This document shows, one piece after another, positions 42,124-50,980 of a stretch of DNA of 64,000 bases. The DNA comes from Anaerotignum faecicola (lineage in GTDB: Bacteria > Bacillota > Clostridia > Lachnospirales > Anaerotignaceae), in NCBI GenBank assembly GCA_024460105.1, contig JANFXS010000001.1, positions 339,895 through 403,894 of the forward strand. Reading direction: 5' to 3'. Each line of letters starts with the position of its first letter. Position 1 is the stretch's first letter. The notes beneath the pieces are model-generated. The model was not told the origin of the DNA. It saw only the letters and a list, made by a program, of their open reading frames with translations, and did not search any database. A program made the translations under genes and the position numbers.

Positions 42124-42239
42124 TATATCGAATCATTGTCGATATATCCGCTTGTCATCATCGAGCGGCGCCATTGAAAATTGAATTTGTATCCGGTAAA
42201 ATACTTGTATATAAATACTTTCTGTATATATACAAACCT

Positions 42240-42370
42240 CCGCTTTAGTTTGCCGTGGGCACAAGATTTTAACCGGCGGCAACGGAGCATAGGCACAAGC
42301 GCGGCGCATATCCGGCGGCAAGTCCGAAATATGGAAAAATTTCCTTGCAATACGTGTATTACATTATAAA
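42240..42370 (-). repeat. degenerate dispersed repeat, copy B
   Basis: On the minus strand: TACACGTATTGCAAGGAAAT near 42355, then TTTTTCCATATTTCGG, GGATATGCGCCGCG near 42300, then TTAAAATCTTGTGCCCACGG near 42260. The same modules in the same order occur in copy A at 11990-12290. It lies between the convergent ends of the DegV and hydrogenase genes. ORFs across it have no ribosome sites. Confidence 0.5.
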
Positions 42371-42390
42371 CCAACACTGCCAATGTTTAA

Positions 42391-42438
42391 AAATAAAAAG
42401 GCCTAAGCTTATATTTATAATAAGCTTAGGCCTTTAAT
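42391..42438. terminator. bidirectional terminator
   Basis: AAGGCCTAAGCTTAT (42398-42412) pairs perfectly with 42420-42434, a 15-bp stem with a 7-base loop, flanked by A-run and T-run. It can end both the hydrogenase and the DegV transcripts. Confidence 0.85.
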
Positions 42439-42476
42439 AATTCAAAGCCATAAATATATGCGCCAAATGCAGCATT

Positions 42477-43943
42477 TTACATTTTGTACTTTCTTTCAAG
42501 ATCAAGCTTTTCTATTTCAAGTATCCTTGTCGCCTGCACGCTGTTTTCCTCTTTGCTTAATTTCCCGTACTTGTCCACTTCCGTAACGTCCTTAGGCCCA
42601 TGGCTCAGCGACGCCGCGCCGCCGATACAGCCGCATCTGCACGCCATTCCTTCTATAAAGTTCCCTTTAAGCCTGCCCATAGAGGCAACCTTAAGCGTCT
42701 TGACAACTTCACTTAAACCGTCGCATTTAACAGGCTCAAAATTTGTATCAATGCCAAGCACGTCTATAGCCTGCTTAACCGCTTCCGTAACGCCCCCGCT
42801 CCTTGCAAAAAGCCTTCCGTAGTAGGACGCGTTGTCAAGAGACGTTTCCTCGCATTTTGTAAGATCTATTTCATGCGCGTCGAGCATAGCCTGAAGTTCC
42901 TCAAAGGTAATAACAAGGTCCACGATACCTTTAATATCATCCTCCTTAATTTCCATTTTCTTTGCCGTACAAGGCCCTATAAAAACAATTTTGCAGTTAT
43001 CGTCAAGGTGCCTTATCATCTGGGCAATGGCAATCATAGGAGAAACTGTGTTTGAAACATGCCCCATAAGATCCGGATAATTTTTCTGTATATATTTAAC
43101 GAAAGCCGGACAGCATGAAGTTGTCATCCACTGCCGCTCTTCAATAGTTTCCGAAAATTCTTTGGCTTCATGGCAAGCCACTATGTCGGCTCCCAACGCA
43201 ACCTCAATAGCGTGATAAAAACCGAGTTTTTCAATCCCGTTTATAACCTGTTCTATTTTTGCGTTTGTAAACTGGCTGCTTATTGAGGGCGCAACAATAG
43301 CATATACTTTATACTTTGTATTTCCCTCGGAATTTTTAATAAGTTCAAGCGTGTCCACAACGTACGATTTATCGACTATTGCGCCAAATGGGCATTGGTA
43401 AACGCACGCTCCGCATGAAACGCATTTTTCTTCGTCTATATAGGCTTTCTTATTAGTGTCTATAACAATCGCCCCGGCGCCGCAGCTTCTTAAACACGGC
43501 CTCTGAACGTCGCTTATGGCCGTAAACGGGCATGCGTCCTTGCACCTTCCGCACTCAATGCACATATGCTGGTTTATATACGCCCTTTGCCCTACAATCA
43601 TTATTGCGTCTTTAGGGCATACCTCATGGCATTTATGCGCAAGGCATCCCCTGCACGCTTCGGTTACAACATATCTGTCTACAGGGCACTCGTCGCATGC
43701 GCTTGTTAATATATGGATTACATTGTCGCCTTCAAGGGGCTCTATTGCGAACTTAGCCCTCTCTTTTACTATGTGCCTTTCTTTATATATACAGCATCTT
43801 GTTAAAGGCTCGGGTCCCGGTATAATCGTTTCAGCTATATCGTCAACGACGTCCTCAAGCTTCTCGCCGTTTATATACCTTTTTGCTATTTCTTTATTAA
43901 CAAGGTATTTTGTATACTGAACATTACTTTCAAATTTTCTCAT
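42477..43943 (-). CDS. monomeric [FeFe] hydrogenase, group B-like
   Basis: A 488-residue enzyme with ferredoxin-like clusters at the front and an H-cluster domain behind. Cysteine motifs include CDECPVDRYVVTEACRGC, CIECGRCKDACP and CVSCGACVYQCP (residues 80-200). H-cluster motifs are TSCCPAFV (L1), GPCTAKKMEI (L2) and EGMACRCGCIGGAAS (L3), so all four cluster cysteines are present. L1 has TSCCPAF rather than the TSCCPAW of group A. AAGGAGTGGCTG precedes the ATG, 13 bases after the phosphatase gene. Proton reduction or H2 oxidation is likely; physiological direction is unknown. Confidence 0.92.
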   Translation of the reverse strand: MRKFESNVQYTKYLVNKEIAKRYINGEKLEDVVDDIAETIIPGPEPLTRCCIYKERHIVKERAKFAIEPLEGDNVIHILTSACDECPVDRYVVTEACRGCLAHKCHEVCPKDAIMIVGQRAYINQHMCIECGRCKDACPFTAISDVQRPCLRSCGAGAIVIDTNKKAYIDEEKCVSCGACVYQCPFGAIVDKSYVVDTLELIKNSEGNTKYKVYAIVAPSISSQFTNAKIEQVINGIEKLGFYHAIEVALGADIVACHEAKEFSETIEERQWMTTSCCPAFVKYIQKNYPDLMGHVSNTVSPMIAIAQMIRHLDDNCKIVFIGPCTAKKMEIKEDDIKGIVDLVITFEELQAMLDAHEIDLTKCEETSLDNASYYGRLFARSGGVTEAVKQAIDVLGIDTNFEPVKCDGLSEVVKTLKVASMGRLKGNFIEGMACRCGCIGGAASLSHGPKDVTEVDKYGKLSKEENSVQATRILEIEKLDLERKYKM

Positions 43944-43956
43944 CAGCCACTCCTTA

Positions 43957-45126
43957 TTATATATAATATACTTTTACTTCCTTGCCCATGTTTTCCATAA
44001 GCCTTGCCATTTCCCTAAGCTGATTAATCTTAAATGTAAAATCCATAGGGAAGCTCTCGTTCTGGTGCGCCGGGTTGACTGCTTGTCCAATCCATATATT
44101 GAGCTTGTCGCAGTTTTCAATCAAAAGCCTTGCAAGCATGCTTGCGGCGTTCCTTTCATGGAGCTTAGCAAGCACTTTTGAATTAAATTCCGGATTCATA
44201 TACCCTTTTATAATAGCAAGAGCTTTATTAATCGTTATAACGCCTTCCGTAACAAGTTCAATGCGCGGTATTATTCCGACAGGAGGTATTTCCGGAGTCA
44301 TCGTAGTCAAATCCACATCCATTTCCGTCCCCAAAGTCCGTGCCACTATGCTTGCGGTCGTCCCGCCGCACACAACAACTTTGCCTTCGGCCTCAAGAAT
44401 TTCTTTTATTACCTCGTAATCGTTGTCAGGATTTTTAGGAGGGCCCGAAAATAAGTTTATAGTTTCCTGTTCCCTTATTTTAACGGCCAAAACTGTCGTA
44501 TCGTCCCCGGCTTTATTCTCATAAAGGTTCTGGCACACCTCAAGAACGCTTCCCGTAACTGATGTTGTAGTAACTTCCTTTGTGGAAAAATCCCGCAAAT
44601 ACTCGTTTACATTCTTCCACTGCCATCCCAGGGCAAGGCTGCGCCCTACGCCCGCATGCACAACGCCGTCGCTTACCGCCACAAGAAGGCTGTCCTCGTC
44701 AAGCTTAAAAGTGCTTTCAAGTATAGTTTTGCCGTTTATTTCCTTTTTTGTCTTTTTAATAGGAACGTCATGCCCGTTTTTAAACACAAATATAGAAGGA
44801 TTGTCAAATTCGGCCACATAAACTACACCGTCTTTAAAAACCTTCACAATAGTAAACGTCGAATACGCCAAATGCCTTTGCGAACACACAGGCAAAGTGT
44901 GTACTATCGTATCAATGGTTTCTTCAAGGGAGGCCCCTTCCCTCAGCATGGTCGCGGCAATTTTAGAAGTAAGCGTTGCAAGTATGTTGGCCTTCACGCC
45001 GCTGCCCATTCCGTCGGCAAGAACAAGTATTTTGCAGTCGTCAAGGGTTACCTGCTCAATATGATCGCCGCATAGTTCCTCGCCGAATTTGTGTATGCTG
45101 TTATAAGCCGTGTCTACATAATACAA
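43957..45126 (-). CDS. SpoIIE-type PP2C phosphatase with an extra C-terminal domain
   Basis: A 389-residue serine/threonine phosphatase of the SpoIIE family. Residues 1-215 are the catalytic domain: metal-binding Asp in LVLADGMGSGVKAN, VAVSDGVVHAG and the terminal GDDTTVLAV. Residues 225-389 form a separate domain with VVVCGGTTASIVARTLG that I do not recognise. There is no sensor domain of its own. The start is TTG with AAGGTGAG that overlaps the stop of the sensor gene, so translation is coupled. Together with its neighbours it suggests that redox or H2 status is passed to a phosphorylated target. Confidence 0.9.
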   Translation of the reverse strand: MYYVDTAYNSIHKFGEELCGDHIEQVTLDDCKILVLADGMGSGVKANILATLTSKIAATMLREGASLEETIDTIVHTLPVCSQRHLAYSTFTIVKVFKDGVVYVAEFDNPSIFVFKNGHDVPIKKTKKEINGKTILESTFKLDEDSLLVAVSDGVVHAGVGRSLALGWQWKNVNEYLRDFSTKEVTTTSVTGSVLEVCQNLYENKAGDDTTVLAVKIREQETINLFSGPPKNPDNDYEVIKEILEAEGKVVVCGGTTASIVARTLGTEMDVDLTTMTPEIPPVGIIPRIELVTEGVITINKALAIIKGYMNPEFNSKVLAKLHERNAASMLARLLIENCDKLNIWIGQAVNPAHQNESFPMDFTFKINQLREMARLMENMGKEVKVYYI

Positions 45127-45128
45127 CG

Positions 45129-46847
45129 CTACTCACCTTCTTTTATAACAACGTCTTTAAGTTTATTAAGAGCGACTTTTGTTTCGGCGGTAGTTTCTCC
45201 GAGAAGGCTTGCTATCTCCTGCGCAACCCTCATCTGCTTTTCGATAACATTCTGGGCAATGCTTACCGTATGCATTTTGAGTTTTGCAAGTTCTTCCTTA
45301 TTTTTTTCCTCTTCAGTTATATCCTGCATGGAAACGAAAAGTTCGTCGCCTTCAATATATATAATATTCTGCATAACGATAATGCCGTAATCTTTCAGAT
45401 GCATTTTTTTATTAAGCAGGTCCTTTTTGTTTTTAATGGAGTATATATAATCTTCCTCCGAAAGCCCGAGTATTGAAATATGTTTTCCTACGGCTTCTTC
45501 ATTTGTAATATCGAAAGCCTTTTCGGCTTTCGGATTAAGCTGCGTAATTAAATTATTTTTATCAAGAAGAACTATAATGTTTCTTGAATTAAGAAAAATC
45601 ATATCCCCTTTTCTTTCCGCTTTTTTCCTAAGGTTCGGCCAGCACATTTCCTCCTCGGCCATACCTTCAAAAACTGCCTGGGCTTTTTCCCGGCATGTGG
45701 AATAGCCGCATGCGCCGCAGTCAAATTCTTCAGCCCGCGTTTTCCTTCCCATTCTCATAAGTATTTCTTTCAATTCCCATTCGCTCGCCTTATTGCGCGG
45801 CACTTCTATAGGCTTAAACTCACGCCTTAAATCAATACCTTCCCAGTCGACAGGGCCGAGGGCATCCTCTTTTCCCCATCCGTGATGAGCCGCAAAATGA
45901 GTTATTTTCTGACGCCGGCAGAAAAGGTCAAGGGATTGTTTCGGAATAAACGGGCCATTTATACAGCTTTCGGTGCATGCTGAAATTGCAACGTAACAGT
46001 CGGCAAGCGTTTCGTTTTCCATACTTTCAAATAAATGCTTAACATTATCAAGACCATTTATATTCAAAGTGTCATACCCTTCTTTTTCGAGTATTTCCGT
46101 CATACACGGCCAAACGTCGCCTGAAATTGAATAGCTTGTGCCCGTATTCCTTGCAACCCTGTCCGGCATAACGGGTTCAAAGGCTTCATAATCTATGCCG
46201 TTTAACCTGAACATGCGTATAATCTCCTGGCATGTTATAAGTGAATTTATAGGCGCGTCGTCCCTTTTGGGAAGCGTTTCGTATTTCTTGCTGAGGCATG
46301 GGCCTATATAAACCGTATACACGCCTGGATCTTCCCTTTTAATCGCCGTTCCCAAGGCAATCATAGGCGTAACTACCGGGATAATATATTTTACAAGCTT
46401 CGGGTGGTATTTCTGTATAAAAAGATATATTGAAGGGCATGTGCTGCAAATAAAATATTTTTGCTTTCCAGCGTTTTCTTTTATATATTTTATATATTCG
46501 TCAAGTATCCTTTCGCTGCCGACGGCTATTTCCTGTACCGAATGGAATCCCATCTTTTTAAGCGCGTGTACATACTGTCCCGGTATCTTAAAAGAACCGA
46601 GATAAGCGGAATCTATACACGCCACAACCTTCCTGCCGCTTTTTAACATATTTGTTACGGCTTCAACTTCATTTTCCATATTTCTTGCATGTTTTGGGCA
46701 GGAAGTGAAGCACTGGCCGCAGGCGATACATTTTTCCTCGTCGATCTCTGCAATACGGTTTCTGAACCTTATTGCTTTAACGGGACATTCCCTTACGCAT
46801 TTGTTGCAGTTTTGGCAGTGTTCGGCAGTAAAATTAAATAACCGCAA
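45129..46847 (-). CDS. sensory [FeFe]-hydrogenase-like protein with PAS domain
   Basis: A 572-residue multidomain protein. Residues 1-60 have two [4Fe-4S] motifs (CQNCNKCVRECP, CIACGQCFTSCP). Residues 80-330 are an H-cluster-like domain with CSTCPSIY (L1), GPCLSKKYE (L2) and SACTESCINGP (L3), all altered from catalytic enzymes. A further Fe-S domain CGACGYSTC follows near residue 375, then a PAS domain (about 410-520) and a C-terminal coiled coil. There is no kinase or cyclase output. The layout matches HydS/group C-type sensory hydrogenases described in Ruminococcus. The start is TTG, directly after the [2Fe-2S] gene. Output through the adjacent phosphatase is inference. Confidence 0.88.
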   Translation of the reverse strand: MRLFNFTAEHCQNCNKCVRECPVKAIRFRNRIAEIDEEKCIACGQCFTSCPKHARNMENEVEAVTNMLKSGRKVVACIDSAYLGSFKIPGQYVHALKKMGFHSVQEIAVGSERILDEYIKYIKENAGKQKYFICSTCPSIYLFIQKYHPKLVKYIIPVVTPMIALGTAIKREDPGVYTVYIGPCLSKKYETLPKRDDAPINSLITCQEIIRMFRLNGIDYEAFEPVMPDRVARNTGTSYSISGDVWPCMTEILEKEGYDTLNINGLDNVKHLFESMENETLADCYVAISACTESCINGPFIPKQSLDLFCRRQKITHFAAHHGWGKEDALGPVDWEGIDLRREFKPIEVPRNKASEWELKEILMRMGRKTRAEEFDCGACGYSTCREKAQAVFEGMAEEEMCWPNLRKKAERKGDMIFLNSRNIIVLLDKNNLITQLNPKAEKAFDITNEEAVGKHISILGLSEEDYIYSIKNKKDLLNKKMHLKDYGIIVMQNIIYIEGDELFVSMQDITEEEKNKEELAKLKMHTVSIAQNVIEKQMRVAQEIASLLGETTAETKVALNKLKDVVIKEGE

Positions 46848-47090
46848 TTACATCACCTTTTCTTTTATAACAGTTTCAAAGAAATTATCGACAGTTTCCG
46901 GCTGTACCGAAAAAATCATGCCGTCGACTTCTACGCATACGGCTCCCGTACATTGTCCAAGGCAGAAAGCCGCTTTAATTTTAAATTTTTCTTCCAGCCC
47001 GTTGGATTTTATAAGTTCTTCCAACTTATTTATAATTTCATAAGAGCCTTTAAGGTGGCATACGCTCCCTATACAAACCTTAATATCCAT
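46848..47090 (-). CDS. [2Fe-2S] thioredoxin-like ferredoxin (NuoE/HydC-like)
   Basis: An 80-residue electron carrier of the thioredoxin-like [2Fe-2S] family. Ligands lie in CIGSVCHLKGS (residues 5-10) and CLGQCTGAVCVEV (about residues 48-57). The ATG at 47090 has AAGGGGATTTTCAC upstream. It is followed immediately by the sensory hydrogenase gene and follows the HD gene by 14 bases. It may deliver electrons to the sensor. Confidence 0.9.
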   Translation of the reverse strand: MDIKVCIGSVCHLKGSYEIINKLEELIKSNGLEEKFKIKAAFCLGQCTGAVCVEVDGMIFSVQPETVDNFFETVIKEKVM

Positions 47091-47104
47091 GTGAAAATCC
47101 CCTT

Positions 47105-47689
47105 TCATTTTAAGAACCCGTTTTCAACGGCGTTTTCTATAATATTTTCCATATACGTTTTAATTTCTTCCGGCCCTTCAAACGTCGTCCTGTTCCTTTC
47201 AAGCACCTGCTCCTTTTTTATGCCGTGTTCTTTCCACGACGCAAAACCGGAAGCCTTATTCAGCATCGTAGGCTGAACCCTGTCAAGTATACGGCAAAAT
47301 TTTGCCTCCGGGCTGTCCCCGTTTTCAAACTCCATCCATATGTCCATAAATTCCTTTTTCTGCCCTTCCGGAAGGAGGCCGTAAATTTTTTCAGCCGATT
47401 CCTTTTCCCTTTTCTCTTTGTCCTTATTGCCTTCAACGTCGTAGCAGTATGTGTCTCCTGCATATATTTCGACAATGTCGTGAAAAAGCATCATTTTAAG
47501 CGTTTTAAGAAGATCCGCATCCGGAAAATAACCGCTCAAAACAACAGCCATAACGCATGAATGCCAGCTGTGCTCCGCATCGTTTTCAAAACGGCTCACG
47601 TCTGAAATATATGTCTGACGGTATATCTCTTTAACTTTATCAACCTCAAGAAGGAAATCCATCTGTTTATCAAAAACGCTTTTATCCAT
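47105..47689 (-). CDS. HD-domain phosphohydrolase (YfbR-like 5'-nucleotidase)
   Basis: A 194-residue HD hydrolase. Metal ligands are in DAEHSWHSCVMA (residues 37-48) and MLFHDIVEIYAGDT (HD pair near residue 69), with the distal Asp in ILDRVQPTMLN. Homologues act on 5'-deoxynucleoside monophosphates or related metabolites. GGAGGAATGGGTAAAAT precedes the ATG. It heads the hydrogenase/phosphatase group and is 14 bases from the ferredoxin gene; whether this is functional or only an operon accident is unclear. Confidence 0.88.
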   Translation of the reverse strand: MDKSVFDKQMDFLLEVDKVKEIYRQTYISDVSRFENDAEHSWHSCVMAVVLSGYFPDADLLKTLKMMLFHDIVEIYAGDTYCYDVEGNKDKEKREKESAEKIYGLLPEGQKKEFMDIWMEFENGDSPEAKFCRILDRVQPTMLNKASGFASWKEHGIKKEQVLERNRTTFEGPEEIKTYMENIIENAVENGFLK

Positions 47690-47776
47690 ATTTTACCCAT
47701 TCCTCCCTTAAAGCTGAAAAAGCACTACAACAAACGCCTTTTTCAGCGGTAATTTCGTCATAATGCTTGTTTCATA

Positions 47777-49036
47777 TTATTTTATGCCAATATCATGCCT
47801 GAAATGTTTCTTCTCAAAGTTTACAATTTCAACGCCTTCATAAGCCGTCCTTATGGCGGCGTCAAGATTTGGCCCTATGCCCGTTATTCCGAGAACCCTG
47901 CCGCCGTTTGTAACAAATTTCCCGTCTTTAAGGCTTGTGCCCGCATGGAAAACGATAATGTCGCCGCGTTTTTTAATTTCGTCAAGCCCTGTAATCTCAT
48001 AGCCTTTCTCATAGCTTTCCGGATACCCGCCGCTTGCCAGAACAACGCACACGGCGGCGTTGTCGCTCCATTCGATATTAATTTCGTTAAGCCTTCCTTC
48101 AACGCACGCTTCCATAATTTCAAGCAGATCCGTTTTAAGCCTCGGCAGTATTACCTGTGTTTCAGGGTCGCCGAAACGGGCGTTGTATTCAATAACTTTC
48201 ATGCCTTTTTCCGTAAGCATAAGCCCAAAATAAAGTATCCCCACAAACGGACGCCCCTCGTTGGCCATAGCCGCAACAGTCGGCACAAAAATTTCTTCCA
48301 TACATTTGGCGGCAACTTCCTTTGTATATATCCGGCTTGGGGAAAACGTACCCATACCTCCCGTGTTAAGCCCCTTGTCAAAATCAAGCGCCCTTTTGTG
48401 ATCCTGTGCCGAAACCATAGGAACAACAGTCTTTCCATCGCAGAAAGACAGCACCGAAACTTCCTGTCCCGTCAAAAATTCTTCAATAACGACAGTATTG
48501 CCGGAATTTCCGAACTTCTTATCAATCATTATTTCGTTCAAAGCCGCGAAAGCTTCTTCCTTTGTATTGCATATTATAACGCCCTTTCCCAATGCAAGGC
48601 CGTCGGCTTTAATAACGATTGGCATATCCTGTTTTTCAACATAAGCTTCGGCGTCTTTATAATTATCAAAAACTTCATATTTGGCAGTCGGTATACCGTA
48701 CTTTTTCATTAGATCTTTTGAAAAAGATTTGCTTCCTTCTATTATTGCGGCGTTCGCCCTCGGGCCGAAAACTTTGAGCCCTTCCTTTTCAAACGCGTCC
48801 ACTATGCCGCCTACAAGCGGATCGTCCATTCCGATAATCGTAAAATCGATACCGTTCTCCTTTACAAAGGCAATAAGCTTGTCAAACTCCATAACCCCTA
48901 TATTAACGCACTGCGCAATTTCTGCAATCCCGGCGTTTCCCGGAGCGCAGTATATTTTCTCGATTTTACTGCTTTGTGCAAGCTTCCAAACAATGGCGTG
49001 CTCCCTTCCTCCTCCGCCAACAAGCAAAACTTTCAT
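47777..49036 (-). CDS. purD: phosphoribosylamine-glycine ligase
   Basis: Second step of purine synthesis, PRA plus glycine plus ATP to GAR. 419 residues with the ATP-grasp fold. VGGGGREHAIVWKLAQS at the N-terminus, KADGLALGKGVIIC and GTFSPSRIYTKEV, and ARFGDPETQVILPRL are the family motifs. TAGGAGGATTAAATAATT precedes the ATG; it lies 2 bases after purN. Last gene of purM-purN-purD. Confidence 0.97.
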   Translation of the reverse strand: MKVLLVGGGGREHAIVWKLAQSSKIEKIYCAPGNAGIAEIAQCVNIGVMEFDKLIAFVKENGIDFTIIGMDDPLVGGIVDAFEKEGLKVFGPRANAAIIEGSKSFSKDLMKKYGIPTAKYEVFDNYKDAEAYVEKQDMPIVIKADGLALGKGVIICNTKEEAFAALNEIMIDKKFGNSGNTVVIEEFLTGQEVSVLSFCDGKTVVPMVSAQDHKRALDFDKGLNTGGMGTFSPSRIYTKEVAAKCMEEIFVPTVAAMANEGRPFVGILYFGLMLTEKGMKVIEYNARFGDPETQVILPRLKTDLLEIMEACVEGRLNEINIEWSDNAAVCVVLASGGYPESYEKGYEITGLDEIKKRGDIIVFHAGTSLKDGKFVTNGGRVLGITGIGPNLDAAIRTAYEGVEIVNFEKKHFRHDIGIK

Positions 49037-49038
49037 AA

Positions 49039-49665
49039 TTATTTAATCCTCCTAACCCTGCCGTCCGCAACTTCAAGCTTATTTTCGCTTATAAGCTTTA
49101 CGGCTTCGGGAAATATTTTCCATTCGGCTTCTTCCATAACCCTTTTTTGGAGAGTTTCAGGCGTGTCGCCGTCCTCAATATAAACGGCTTTCTGTAATAT
49201 AATAGGGCCGCCGTCCGTCTCCTCGTTAACAAAATGCACTGTAGCCCCCGTAACCTTAACGCCTTTTTTAAGGGCGGCTTCATGCACTTTAATTCCGTAA
49301 AACCCGTTGCCGCAGAAAGAAGGTATAAGCGACGGGTGTATATTTATAATCCTGTTTTCATATTTCTTTATAAATTCACCGCTAAGAACAGTCATAAAAC
49401 CGGCGAGTACGATTAATTCCGCGCCGCAGCTTTCAAGATGCGAAATCATTGCATTTGTATATTCTTCAAATGAATTATAATCGTTCTTTTTAATTAAAAC
49501 GCCTTTTATATTGTGCTTTTTTGCTCTTTCAAGGGCATAAGCGCCTTCCTTGCTGCTTATAACCGTTACTATTTCCGCATTTTTAATATATCCGCTTTCA
49601 ATGCTGTCGATAACGGCCTGTAAGTTTGTCCCCCCGCCGGAAACAAGAACGCCTATTTTAAGCAT
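49039..49665 (-). CDS. purN: phosphoribosylglycinamide formyltransferase
   Basis: Third step of purine synthesis; uses 10-formyl-THF. 208 residues. [15 protein letters not shown] at the N-terminus, [17 protein letters not shown], the catalytic region [19 protein letters not shown] and [19 protein letters not shown] (Asp). It overlaps the purM end by 13 bases, so translation is coupled. Confidence 0.96.
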   Translation of the reverse strand: MLKIGVLVSGGGTNLQAVIDSIESGYIKNAEIVTVISSKEGAYALERAKKHNIKGVLIKKNDYNSFEEYTNAMISHLESCGAELIVLAGFMTVLSGEFIKKYENRIINIHPSLIPSFCGNGFYGIKVHEAALKKGVKVTGATVHFVNEETDGGPIILQKAVYIEDGDTPETLQKRVMEEAEWKIFPEAVKLISENKLEVADGRVRRIK

Positions 49666-50693
49666 ACTTCAACCTCTTTTTCCGTATTGGCCGTGATTTT
49701 GCCTATAATATACGCTTTTTCTCCCAGTTCTTCAACTGCCGTCAAAGCTGCTTCAGTATTTTCTTTAGAAACGACTATAACCATGCCTATTCCCATATTA
49801 AACGTATTATACATGTGGGCTCTGTCGATGTCGCCGCGTTTCTGCATTATATCGAATATCGGCGGCACAGGCCATGTCCCTTCTTCGATTACGGCGCACA
49901 GTCCCCTGCCTTTCGGTATACAGCGCGGTATGTTTTCAATAAAGCCCCCGCCCGTAATATTGCTTATGCCTTTAACTTCCACTTTCTTAATAAGCTCCAG
50001 TATTTCCTTAACATATATCTTTGTAGGCGTTAAAAGCTCTTCTCCTACGGTCTTTCCGAGCTCCGGCAAAAATTCCTTCGCACATTCTTCAACAGGATCA
50101 AACACTTTCCTTACAAGCGAGTAGCCGTTTGAGTGTATTCCGCTTGAAGGAAGGCCAATTATAACGTCGCCTTCAACAATTTTTTCGCCGTTTATAATAT
50201 CGCATTTATCAACAACTCCCACGGCAAAGCCCGCCATGTCGTATTCCTCGACCGGATAAAATCCCGGCATTTCGGCCGTTTCGCCGCCTATAAGGGCGCA
50301 CCCGCTCTGCCTGCACCCTTCGGCAACGCCGCTTACTATTTCCGCAATCCTCTCGGGAACATTTTTGCCGCACGCTATATAGTCAAGGAAAAACAGCGGC
50401 TGGGCTCCGTTGCAGATTATATCGTTAACGCACATGGCAACGCAGTCTATGCCTACCGTATCGTGCTTATCCTGTACAAAGGCAAGCCTTAACTTAGTTC
50501 CTACGCCGTCTGTGCCGCTTATAAGCACAGGCTCTTTCATGTTGAGGCCTCCCAAAGTAAAAAGGCCGCCGAAACCGCCTATATCAGTAAGCACTTCAGG
50601 CCTGAAAGTGCTTTTAACATGTTCTCCCATTAATTTAACCGCCTTGTATCCGGCTTCGACGTCAACCCCGGCGTTTTTATAGTCAAGACCCAT
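49653..50693 (-). CDS. purM: phosphoribosylformylglycinamidine cyclo-ligase
   Basis: Fifth step of purine synthesis, FGAM to AIR. 346 residues. [67 protein letters not shown] and [12 protein letters not shown] are all typical. The ATG at 50693 is preceded by AGGAGG at nine bases; the TTG at 50699 is too close to it. First gene of purM-purN-purD. purE, purC, purF, purH and purL are not in the window. Confidence 0.96.
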   Translation of the reverse strand: MGLDYKNAGVDVEAGYKAVKLMGEHVKSTFRPEVLTDIGGFGGLFTLGGLNMKEPVLISGTDGVGTKLRLAFVQDKHDTVGIDCVAMCVNDIICNGAQPLFFLDYIACGKNVPERIAEIVSGVAEGCRQSGCALIGGETAEMPGFYPVEEYDMAGFAVGVVDKCDIINGEKIVEGDVIIGLPSSGIHSNGYSLVRKVFDPVEECAKEFLPELGKTVGEELLTPTKIYVKEILELIKKVEVKGISNITGGGFIENIPRCIPKGRGLCAVIEEGTWPVPPIFDIMQKRGDIDRAHMYNTFNMGIGMVIVVSKENTEAALTAVEELGEKAYIIGKITANTEKEVEVCLK

Positions 50694-50758
50694 TGCCAAT
50701 TTCCTCCTTGGTTTTTAAGAAAAATCACTTGATAAATATCAACAAATTACTTGGTTTT

Positions 50759-50787
50759 ATTTTAATATAGAGAAGTATAAAAGTCAA
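50759..50787 (-). promoter_or_regulatory. pur operon promoter
   Basis: TTGACT (50787-50782), 17 bases, TAAAAT (50764-50759). The leader is only about 50 bases, too short for a purine riboswitch. Confidence 0.65.
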
Positions 50788-50892
50788 GGAAAGGCCGTTT
50801 CCAAATGCCCCTCCCCTTATATTGCCGTAACTGTAATTCTTTATATTGCGCCGGGTTCATACCTTAGTAAAACGCCGCATCAAAACCGCCTG

Positions 50893-50926
50893 AACGGCGC
50901 GTTTTTTTTGCGCAAAAAACGCCCCC
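50893..50926 (-). terminator. probable terminator of the rng operon
   Basis: CGTTTTTT and AAAAAACG with an inner TTGCGC form a hairpin between GC-rich ends, about 55 bases after the rng stop. The stem is imperfect (a bulge near GGCGCG). Confidence 0.45.
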
Positions 50927-50980
50927 TCGGCTTAACGCTTATGGGGACGCTTAAAAGTTATTTTCAAATATTTATGCGTA

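Noticed and set aside
50700-50760. Purine riboswitch before purM
   Set aside because: The predicted leader is only about 50 bases with no three-way junction or terminator hairpin.
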